DNA from: an uncultured Lachnospiraceae bacterium
GTDB lineage: Bacteria; Bacillota; Clostridia; Lachnospirales; Lachnospiraceae
DNA: 6,454 nucleotides
Assembly: GCA_934359535.1 (NCBI GenBank)
Contig: CAKRLN010000126.1
Location: 1-6,454, forward strand
Direction: 5' to 3'
The position numbers and the translations under genes are program-made. Of this stretch, positions 1 through 5,556 are shown piece after piece; the first letter of the stretch is position 1; every line of letters starts with the position of its first letter. Under the pieces are notes generated by a model. The model was not told the origin of the DNA. It searched no databases and saw nothing but the letters and a program-made list of their open reading frames with translations.

Positions 1-2
1 GG

Positions 3-545
3 ATGAATTTACCAAACAAATTAACGTTATTCCGAGTGATATTAATTCCATTTTTTGTATTTTTTATGCTGGCACCATATTTTGAAGGCTATGGCAATTA
101 TATTGCAGTTGCCATCTTTATTGTTGCAAGCTTAACAGATATGCTCGATGGAAAGATTGCAAGAAAATATAATCTTGTCACTAATTTCGGGAAATTTATG
201 GATCCGCTTGCAGATAAATTACTTGTATGTTCAGCAATGATCTGTCTGATTGCAACCGGCCAGCTTGCAGCATGGATCGTTATTGTGATTATTGCAAGAG
301 AGTTTATTATCAGTGGGTTCCGCCTTATTGCATCAGACAATGGCATTGTCATTGCAGCAAGCTACTGGGGAAAGTTTAAAACGACCTTTCAGATGCTAAT
401 GGTGATCGTACTGATCTTAAATATCGATCATCCATTCTTTACCGTACTTGGAACAGTCCTTACCTATGTTGCGCTGGTTCTTACAATCGTATCGCTGATT
501 GATTATATTGCAAAGAACAGGGATGTATTAAAGGAACAAAATTAG
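3..545 (+). CDS. pgsA: CDP-diacylglycerol--glycerol-3-phosphate 3-phosphatidyltransferase
   Basis: This integral membrane enzyme transfers the phosphatidyl group from CDP-diacylglycerol to glycerol-3-phosphate, giving phosphatidylglycerophosphate, the committed step towards phosphatidylglycerol and cardiolipin. The 180-residue protein carries the complete CDP-alcohol phosphatidyltransferase signature: D46, D49-G50, A53-R54, G63, D67 and D71 with canonical spacing; the four aspartates bind metal and substrate. Hydrophobic segments lie near residues 8-24, 32-45, 75-100, 124-140 and 145-168. The N-terminus MNLPNKLTLFR is the usual start of Firmicutes PgsA, so the ATG at position 3 is very likely the true start, although its ribosome binding site is cut off by the window edge. 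The length is normal for the family. It is followed 38 bp later by rsmD and is probably part of an operon that begins upstream. Confidence 0.95.
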   Translation: MNLPNKLTLFRVILIPFFVFFMLAPYFEGYGNYIAVAIFIVASLTDMLDGKIARKYNLVTNFGKFMDPLADKLLVCSAMICLIATGQLAAWIVIVIIAREFIISGFRLIASDNGIVIAASYWGKFKTTFQMLMVIVLILNIDHPFFTVLGTVLTYVALVLTIVSLIDYIAKNRDVLKEQN

Positions 546-583
546 ATGCTGTTAGCAGAAATCAATAAACAGGAGGAAATGCA

Positions 584-1144
584 ATGAGGATTATTGCAGG
601 ATCAGCCAGAAGCCTTCCACTGAAAACGGTGGAGGGGATGGAGACAAGACCTACAACAGACCGGATCAAGGAGACTTTATTTAATATGCTCCAGAATGAG
701 ATTCCGGGATGCTATTTTTTGGATCTTTTTGCGGGCAGCGGGCAGATCGGATTAGAGGCGGTCAGCCGCGGGGCTGAATATGCTGTTTTTGCAGATAACA
801 GTAGAAAAGCTGCACAGTGTATTGAAGAAAATATCCATTTTACCAAATTTGATAAGCAATGCCGTTTAATCAATATGGATGCTGTTTCGGCAATCCGTTC
901 ACTGGACGGTAAATACCGCTTTGACCTTATTTTTATGGATCCACCGTATAAGAAGGGACTTGAAAAGGAAGTACTTACCGCACTTGCCCAATCAACGCTC
1001 TTAAAAGACAATACGCTTATTATTGTGGAAGCAGCACTTGACACATCCTTTGATTATCTGGGTGAGCTTGGATATCAGATGATAAAATACAAAAAATATA
1101 AAACAAACGCCCACGTATTTCTTACGAGGCGTGGGGAGGAATAA
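584..1144 (+). CDS. rsmD: 16S rRNA (guanine(966)-N(2))-methyltransferase RsmD
   Basis: RsmD is a cytosolic SAM-dependent methyltransferase that makes m2G966 in helix 31 of 16S rRNA during 30S assembly (known for the family). The 186-residue protein opens with the family N-terminus MRIIAGSARS and the conserved TRPTTDRIKETLFN stretch at 21-34. A class I Rossmann fold follows, with the SAM-binding loop DLFAGSG at 47-53 and the amino-methyltransferase catalytic motif DPPY at 119-122. An AGGAGG Shine-Dalgarno at 571-576 sits 7 nt before the ATG and fixes the start. The stop codon directly abuts the coaD ATG with no spacer, and the coaD ribosome binding site lies inside the last codons of this gene, so translation of the two is probably coupled. 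The rsmD-coaD pairing is widely conserved in bacteria (ylbH-ylbI in B. subtilis). Confidence 0.95.
   Translation: MRIIAGSARSLPLKTVEGMETRPTTDRIKETLFNMLQNEIPGCYFLDLFAGSGQIGLEAVSRGAEYAVFADNSRKAAQCIEENIHFTKFDKQCRLINMDAVSAIRSLDGKYRFDLIFMDPPYKKGLEKEVLTALAQSTLLKDNTLIIVEAALDTSFDYLGELGYQMIKYKKYKTNAHVFLTRRGEE
1110..1135 (+). promoter_or_regulatory. Possible hairpin overlapping the coaD ribosome binding site
   Basis: CCCACG at 1110-1115 can pair with CGTGGG at 1130-1135, a 6-bp GC-rich stem with a 14-nt loop, all within the last codons of rsmD. The right arm reaches the first base of the coaD Shine-Dalgarno core GGAGG at 1135-1139, 5 nt before the coaD ATG. A ribosome finishing rsmD would melt this stem. 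A role in coupling is inference, because only one base of the core is covered and a competing 4-bp stem (CGTA 1114-1117 with TACG 1123-1126) also exists. Confidence 0.25.
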
Positions 1145-1633
1145 ATGAAAAAAGCAATCTATCCAGGAAGCTTTGATCCACTTACCTTCGGGCATCTGGA
1201 CATGATTGAGCGTTCGGCTGCAATTGTGGATGAACTGGTCGTCGGAGTGCTCAACAACAGTGCAAAAAACTCATTGTTTTCTTTAGAAGAACGTGTTAGT
1301 ATGATTAAAGAGATGACAAAGGATTATCCGAATGTTACGGTAACCTCATTCAATGGTCTTCTTGTGGATCATATGCGGGAGATTGGCGCAACGATCATCG
1401 TCAGAGGGTTGCGGGCTGTAACAGATTTTGAATATGAGCTTCAGATCGCACAGACAAACCATGTACAGGAACCTGGATTTGAGACGATTTTTTTGACAAC
1501 AAACTTGAAGTATTCTTATCTCAGTTCCACGATTGTAAAGGAATTTGCTTCCTATGGAGGAGATATTTCCAAGTTTGTTCCGGAGCAGTTCATTGACAGA
1601 ATTTATGCAAAATATAATAGTAAGGACAGATAA
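1145..1633 (+). CDS. coaD: Phosphopantetheine adenylyltransferase (PPAT)
   Basis: CoaD catalyses the penultimate step of coenzyme A synthesis: 4'-phosphopantetheine plus ATP gives dephospho-CoA plus pyrophosphate. The 162-residue protein is the normal length and belongs to the nucleotidyltransferase superfamily. The N-terminus has [19 protein letters not shown] at 6-24, containing the TxGH nucleotide-binding motif (T14, G16, H17). The conserved VRGLR follows at 87-91, and the C-terminal SSTIVKE at 127-133 is the second signature, which contributes to ATP binding. The start is the ATG immediately after the rsmD stop, served by GGAGG at 1135-1139. The downstream coiled-coil gene begins 12 bp after the stop, with its Shine-Dalgarno overlapping the coaD stop codon, so all these genes look cotranscribed. 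Nothing in the catalytic motifs is unusual. Confidence 0.96.
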   Translation: MKKAIYPGSFDPLTFGHLDMIERSAAIVDELVVGVLNNSAKNSLFSLEERVSMIKEMTKDYPNVTVTSFNGLLVDHMREIGATIIVRGLRAVTDFEYELQIAQTNHVQEPGFETIFLTTNLKYSYLSSTIVKEFASYGGDISKFVPEQFIDRIYAKYNSKDR

Positions 1634-1645
1634 AGGAGAATTCGA

Positions 1646-2311
1646 ATGAGCAGTAGAATTGAGCAGGGAATTGAAGATATCGAAGAATTTATCGACGGCT
1701 GTAAGTATGCGGCATTTTCCAGCACGAATATTGTTGTGAATAAGGATGAGCTGGAAGAGCTGCTTCATGAGCTTCGCTCTAAGACTCCGGAAGAAATTAA
1801 AAGATACCAGAAGATTATCAGCAATAAAGAGGCAATTCTTGCAGATGCCCAGGCGAAGGCAGATCAGATCATTGCCCAGGCGGAGGTTCAGACAAGTGAG
1901 CTTGTCAGCGAGCATCAGATTATGCAGCAGGCATACGCCCAGGCGAATGAGGTTGTTATGATCGCAACCAAGCAGGCACAGGAGATCTTAGACAATGCGA
2001 CAAACGAGGCAAACAGTATCCGTATGGGAGCCGTTACCTATACAGATGACCAGTTAAAGGCTATCGAGGATATCCTGACACATTCCATTGATACATCGAA
2101 AGCACACTATGGGCATTTGATTGGTTCTTTGCAGGAATATCTTGATGTTGTAACGAAGAACCGTGCAGAGCTTTTCCCTTCCAGGGAAGAAGAGGAGGAG
2201 GCTGCCGAACAGAATGAAAAACAGGAGACTGTTGAAATGGAGCAGCCTGTAGAAGAGCTTGAAGCAGAAGAGGATTCATTAAACGAAGACACTTCGGAAT
2301 CAAATGAATAG
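1646..2311 (+). CDS. Uncharacterised coiled-coil protein with acidic tail, coaD-linked
   Basis: I cannot assign a function. The 221-residue protein is soluble in appearance, with no signal peptide or membrane segment. Residues 1-45 are predicted helical and acidic (IEDIEEFIDGC near 9-19). Residues 50-130 are an Ala/Glu/Gln/Ile-rich coiled coil with repeats of the type ADAQAKADQIIAQAE and ATKQAQEILDNATNEA, resembling DivIVA and the peripheral-stalk subunits of rotary ATPases. Residues 133-178 form another helical segment. The tail from 181 to 221 is low-complexity and strongly acidic (20 of 41 residues Glu or Asp). Similar clostridial proteins are, from memory, often labelled 'ATPase' or 'V-type ATPase subunit H-like'; the resemblance probably reflects coiled-coil composition only, and no ATPase genes are nearby. 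AAAGGAG at 1632-1638, 7 nt before the ATG, supports the start. The 3' end overlaps the opposing ylbJ-like gene by 12 bp. A structural or cell-envelope scaffold role is possible but unproven. Confidence 0.85.
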   Translation: MSSRIEQGIEDIEEFIDGCKYAAFSSTNIVVNKDELEELLHELRSKTPEEIKRYQKIISNKEAILADAQAKADQIIAQAEVQTSELVSEHQIMQQAYAQANEVVMIATKQAQEILDNATNEANSIRMGAVTYTDDQLKAIEDILTHSIDTSKAHYGHLIGSLQEYLDVVTKNRAELFPSREEEEEAAEQNEKQETVEMEQPVEELEAEEDSLNEDTSESNE

Positions 2312-3217
2312 CAGACAGAATACTGCTGCTGATAGAAGTGAGCAGGTGGTGAATAGAAGCTTCATTTTTATGTAGCTGTTTAAGGACAGATCTGCTGGGG
2401 CGAGCATGGATGCAGTCTGTGCAAGCCCGGACAGACCGCCTGTGGCAAGAAGACCTATGCAGGTAATATATTTTGCGGCAGAGGAAAGTGTTGAGTCAGC
2501 GATAATGGCAGCTCCATTTGTCACCTCAAGACTGGCACACAGGAAAAGCCGGACTGCTGAAGGAAGCAGTGAGATTGTGTTTACGATACTGCCAAGCATG
2601 GAAAAAAATACGATATAACCGCATAATTTGATAAGTGTTTCGAATCCACTTATGATACCGGCGTCAACGATTTGCATATCCAATTGGAATCTTGACGTTT
2701 TTTTCATGCTTTTTTTCTGCTTTTTGGCAGAAGCTCCAAAGAGCAGAAGACAGCCGATGCAAAATGGCGGCAGATACAGGATGGCAAGTGTGATGGAGGC
2801 CGGATAAGCGTGATGCAGCCTTGTGTTTAAGACATAGCTTAGAATAAAGGCCGGGCTCAGGTTATTTGTAAAGCAACAGAGGATTTCGGCATCTCGCTTC
2901 GAAATCAGACCGGACAGGCAGCAGTCGCAGGCAAGCTTGCTTCCAATCGGAAAACCAAATAAAAAGCCGCAGAAAATAATATAAAGTCTTGCTGCACCAA
3001 GCCGGGCTGCCGGTGCAGGAAGATGTTCCTCGAAATAAACTAAAAGCCCGGAACGCATGATTACTGCAGAGATCATCGTAAACGGAAGCAGGGCAGGAAG
3101 AACCTGCGTAAACCATAACAAAATCCCATTTTCCGATGCCTCACATGCCTCGGCAGGATGGAAAATCATATAAAAAATTAAAAGACTAAAAATCAGAACA
3201 TAAATAAGCTTTTTCAT
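2300..3217 (-). CDS. YlbJ-like nucleoside-recognition (gate) domain membrane protein
   Basis: This 305-residue polytopic membrane protein resembles sporulation integral membrane protein YlbJ. Matching features are VLPALLPFTMIS at 39-50, GFLFGFPIGSK at 84-94, FTNNLSPAFI at 116-125, a second gate-like half starting with GIISGFETLIKLCG at 187-200, the E231/TNG233-235 segment and GGLSGLAQT at 260-268. About eight hydrophobic segments are visible, with a Lys-rich cytosolic loop at 165-173. It is about 100 residues shorter than B. subtilis YlbJ as I recall it, and has about 14 cysteines, many for such a protein. YlbJ is sigma-E controlled in B. subtilis and linked to spore formation; its transported molecule is unknown. 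The ATG at 3217 precedes a hydrophobic N-terminal helix, but no clear Shine-Dalgarno is visible and no alternative start lies in the upstream frame. The gene runs against coaD, unlike in Bacillus. The family call is firm; a sporulation role is inferred. Confidence 0.85.
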   Translation of the reverse strand: MKKLIYVLIFSLLIFYMIFHPAEACEASENGILLWFTQVLPALLPFTMISAVIMRSGLLVYFEEHLPAPAARLGAARLYIIFCGFLFGFPIGSKLACDCCLSGLISKRDAEILCCFTNNLSPAFILSYVLNTRLHHAYPASITLAILYLPPFCIGCLLLFGASAKKQKKSMKKTSRFQLDMQIVDAGIISGFETLIKLCGYIVFFSMLGSIVNTISLLPSAVRLFLCASLEVTNGAAIIADSTLSSAAKYITCIGLLATGGLSGLAQTASMLAPADLSLNSYIKMKLLFTTCSLLSAAVFCLLFI

Positions 3218-3234
3218 AATACAGCTTATGAAAA
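3211..3234. repeat. Perfect 9-bp inverted repeat between divergent genes (candidate operator or hairpin)
   Basis: TTTTCATAA at 3211-3219 is repeated exactly in inverted form as TTATGAAAA at 3226-3234, separated by 6 bp. It lies in and beside the 30-bp gap between the divergent ylbJ-like gene and pepD. The left arm contains the ylbJ-like start codon (3215-3217), and the right arm ends 2 bp before the pepD Shine-Dalgarno GGGAGG (3237-3242). The geometry suits a dimeric repressor site or an RNA hairpin in either leader. No regulator is encoded nearby, so a function is inference. Confidence 0.5.
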
Positions 3235-3247
3235 CAGGGAGGATACT

Positions 3248-4696
3248 ATGAACGTATTAGAACATTTAGAACCAAAGAATGTATTCCACTATTTTGAAGA
3301 GATCTGTGCAATTCCACACGGATCAAGAAACACAAAGGCAATCAGCGATTATCTTGTTTCTTTTGCAAAGGAACGTGGACTTACCTATTATCAGGATGAA
3401 TCCAACAATGTCGTTATTATAAAGGAAGCATCCAAAGGCTATGAAGATGCAGAGCCTGTTATTTTACAGGGACATATGGATATGGTCTGCGAGAAGGAAA
3501 AGGGCTGTGATATTGATTTTGAGAAAGATGGCCTGCGGCTATATGTAGATGGAGATTTCGTAAAGGCAAAGGATACAACATTAGGTGGAGATGATGGAAT
3601 TGCAGTTGCCTATGCACTTGCACTCTTAGATGCAAAGGATCTGTGCCATCCAAGACTTGAGGTTGTGATCACAGTAGATGAAGAGATCGGTATGCTTGGC
3701 GCAATCGACATAGATCTTTCCATGTTAAAAGGACATAAGATGTTAAATTTAGACAGTGATGAGGAAGGACATTTCCTTACGAGCTGTGCAGGCGGGATGA
3801 GCATAATCGGATCGATTCCGGTAAAACGTGTCAATCAGTATGGAAGAAAGGTTACTTTAACGATTACCGGCTTAGAAGGCGGACATTCAGGAAGTGAGAT
3901 CCATAAAGAGCATGGCAATGCCAATATCCTTATGGGAAGACTGTTAAAAAATATTATGGAATGTACCCCATTTGGAATTCTTTCTCTTGCAGGTGGCTTA
4001 AAGGATAATGCAATTCCAAGGGAATGTGTCTGTGAGATTCTGATCCCGGATGAGCAGAAAGAACGTGTTGAAGACTGTGTGAACGAGCTGGATAAAATTT
4101 TAAAAAACGAATTACAGGCGGCCGATCCTGGCGTTTCGATAGAGCTTTTGACCGGAGACCTTGAAGAAGCAGAAATGCTTGATTACACATCGGTGCATAA
4201 GGTTGTATTTTATCTGCGTGCGGTTCCGAATGGTGTTTTGCACATGAGCATGATGATGCCAGGGCTCGTTGAGACATCCTTAAATCTTGGAATTCTTGAA
4301 TTAAAGAAAGATCATCTTGAGGCCGTAAGCTCGATCCGAAGCTGTGTTTCAACAAGAAAAGAGGATCTAAAGGATCAGGTTACCCAGATCATAGAGATCG
4401 TTGGCGGCGAGGTGACAATTGAAGGTGATTATCCGGCATGGGAATATCAGCCAAAGTCTTCGATGCGTGACACAATTGCGGAGGTCTACGGTGACCTGTT
4501 TGGAGAAGAACCTGTTTTTGAAGCGATCCATGCAGGATTAGAGTGTGGACTTCTTTCAGAGAAAATCAAAAATCTCGACTGTGTATCTTTTGGACCAAAT
4601 AACTACGACATTCATACACCGAAGGAACGCTTAAGCATTTCGTCTACCGAGCGTGTCTGGAAGCTGATCGTTGAGTATCTGAAACGTGCAAAATAA
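3248..4696 (+). CDS. pepD: Aminoacyl-histidine dipeptidase (M20 family, PepD)
   Basis: PepD is a cytosolic zinc dipeptidase of the M20 family that hydrolyses Xaa-His dipeptides such as carnosine and other unblocked dipeptides. The 482-residue protein has the length of well-studied PepD enzymes. All expected catalytic positions are visible: metal ligand H76 and catalytic-site D78 in QGHMDMV, bridging D115 in TLGGDDG, general base E145 and ligand E146 in VDEEIG, D169 in NLDSDEEG and distal ligand H456 in DIHTPKE. The lid or dimerisation domain sits between, with GLEGGHSG at 208-215 near its beginning. GGGAGG at 3237-3242, 5 nt before the ATG, sets the start. It diverges from the ylbJ-like gene with a 30-bp gap, so its promoter must overlap the 5' end of that gene. 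The pseudouridine synthase follows after 12 bp and is likely cotranscribed. Confidence 0.95.
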   Translation: MNVLEHLEPKNVFHYFEEICAIPHGSRNTKAISDYLVSFAKERGLTYYQDESNNVVIIKEASKGYEDAEPVILQGHMDMVCEKEKGCDIDFEKDGLRLYVDGDFVKAKDTTLGGDDGIAVAYALALLDAKDLCHPRLEVVITVDEEIGMLGAIDIDLSMLKGHKMLNLDSDEEGHFLTSCAGGMSIIGSIPVKRVNQYGRKVTLTITGLEGGHSGSEIHKEHGNANILMGRLLKNIMECTPFGILSLAGGLKDNAIPRECVCEILIPDEQKERVEDCVNELDKILKNELQAADPGVSIELLTGDLEEAEMLDYTSVHKVVFYLRAVPNGVLHMSMMMPGLVETSLNLGILELKKDHLEAVSSIRSCVSTRKEDLKDQVTQIIEIVGGEVTIEGDYPAWEYQPKSSMRDTIAEVYGDLFGEEPVFEAIHAGLECGLLSEKIKNLDCVSFGPNNYDIHTPKERLSISSTERVWKLIVEYLKRAK

Positions 4697-4700
4697 GGAG
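4695..4700 (+). promoter_or_regulatory. Ribosome binding site that decides among three nearby ATGs
   Basis: AAGGAG overlaps the pepD stop codon (TAA 4694-4696). Three ATGs follow. The one at 4704 is 3 nt away and is followed after one codon by TGA, so it is not a gene start. The one at 4709 is 8 nt away and the one at 4712 is 11 nt away. Spacing favours 4709, while the usual family N-terminus (MRLDKYLA) fits 4712; the difference is one methionine. Confidence 0.7.
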
Positions 4701-4708
4701 CATATGCG

Positions 4709-5443
4709 ATGATGCGTTTGGACAAATACCTTGCAGATTGCAGGGTGGGAACAAGAACCGAAGTGAAAAAGCTGATCAAAGCCGGGAAGGTTACAGTCAA
4801 TGGAGCAGTCTTCGCGAAGCCGGAACAGAAGGTAGACGAGGAAAGTGACAACGTAGCGGTTTTGGGAAAAGCGGTTATCTATGAAAAGTGTGGATATTAT
4901 TTATTCCATAAGCCGGCGGGCTGCGTGACTGCTGCAAAAGACCAGCTTCACAAGACGGTGATGGATTATTTTGATCCGAAACAGTTTGCCGGTTTTGCTC
5001 CGGTTGGAAGACTCGATCTTGATACAGAAGGCTTTCTTCTGATTACCAATGATGGTGCACTGACGCATCACCTGATCAGCCCATCCCACCATGTGCCGAA
5101 GACCTACTATGTGGAAACAGATGGTCCGATTCCAGAGGAGACCAAAGAACTCTTTTTAAAGGGGATTGACATTGGGGATGATACAGTATGTCTTCCGGCA
5201 GAGCTTATAATTGATGAACCCCAAAAGAAAAAAGGGCAGGATCAGGTAACCTATTCTGCCAGGCTTACGATCTATGAGGGACGCTTTCATCAGGTCAAAC
5301 GAATGTTTCAGGCAATTGGAAGAAAGGTACTATATTTAAAACGGCTTTCCATGGGAGATCTGACACTTGGGGATCTGCCATGTGGCAAGTACCGCAAATT
5401 GAATGCACAGGAAGTGCGTAAGCTTACCTGTGGAATGAAATAA
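4709..5443 (+). CDS. rsuA: RsuA-type rRNA pseudouridine synthase
   Basis: The enzyme isomerises a specific uridine in ribosomal RNA to pseudouridine; the RsuA subgroup modifies U516 of 16S rRNA in E. coli. The 244-residue protein starts with an S4 RNA-binding domain (RLDKYLAD at 3-10 through KAGKVTVNG at 24-32). The catalytic domain has FHKPAG at 66-71, the active-site motif GRLDLDTEG at 100-108 with the catalytic aspartate at D103, LLITNDG at 110-116, EGRFHQVKRMF at 190-200 and LKRLSMG at 210-216. The MRLDKYLA-type start and overall length fit RsuA better than RluB, whose N-terminus usually reads like MERLQK; the target site is therefore inferred. It begins 12 bp after pepD and is probably translated from the same mRNA. 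The TAA stop is followed in frame at once by TAG (5444-5446), a tandem stop. Confidence 0.9.
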   Translation: MMRLDKYLADCRVGTRTEVKKLIKAGKVTVNGAVFAKPEQKVDEESDNVAVLGKAVIYEKCGYYLFHKPAGCVTAAKDQLHKTVMDYFDPKQFAGFAPVGRLDLDTEGFLLITNDGALTHHLISPSHHVPKTYYVETDGPIPEETKELFLKGIDIGDDTVCLPAELIIDEPQKKKGQDQVTYSARLTIYEGRFHQVKRMFQAIGRKVLYLKRLSMGDLTLGDLPCGKYRKLNAQEVRKLTCGMK

Positions 5444-5526
5444 TAGGCATTTGTGAAACGCTCTTTTACTCACATTTTATTGTTCAAAGTGACATCCTGC
5501 TTAACTATGAGTTTCGCAATTGCCTA
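5444..5526 (+). repeat. 83-bp imperfect inverted repeat / large stem-loop upstream of ygiQ
   Basis: Left arm 5444-5459 (TAGGCATTTGTGAAAC) pairs with right arm 5511-5526 (GTTTCGCAATTGCCTA): 14 Watson-Crick pairs, one G-U (5454/5516) and one T-T mismatch (5450/5520). The enclosed 51 nt hold a second helix, TCAC 5470-5473 with GTGA 5489-5492 and TTT 5475-5477 with AAA 5486-5488, around a bulged A5474. It fills most of the 113-bp spacer between the pseudouridine synthase and ygiQ. No U-tract follows on either strand, so it is not a standard intrinsic terminator. It could be a structured leader, an mRNA-processing site or a small miniature repeat with TA ends; I do not recognise it as a known riboswitch. 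Confidence 0.6.
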
Positions 5527-5556
5527 AGCAGATAATAAAAATGAGAGGAGAACTGA

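Noticed and set aside
1346..1915. 189-codon minus-strand open frame spanning coaD and the coiled-coil gene
   Set aside because: It crosses two well-supported plus-strand genes and their junction, has no ribosome binding site that I can see, and its translation looks like a codon-bias artefact.
2171..2190. 8-bp hairpin with 3-nt loop (around TTCCCT / AGGGAA) near the end of the coiled-coil gene, considered as a terminator for the opposing ylbJ-like transcript
   Set aside because: No T-run follows the stem in the minus-strand direction, and it lies inside coding sequence whose codons (Leu-Phe-Pro-Ser-Arg then Glu-rich) explain the bases.
2406..2618. 70-codon plus-strand open frame within the ylbJ-like gene
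   Set aside because: It is a shadow of the minus-strand gene: no ribosome binding site, no recognisable domain, and the opposite strand encodes a convincing membrane protein.
5531..5536. GATAAT as a -10 element for a ygiQ promoter
   Set aside because: No acceptable -35 is found 16-18 bp upstream, and there is no extended -10 TG. GTGACA at 5489-5494 resembles a -35 but lies far too distant from it.
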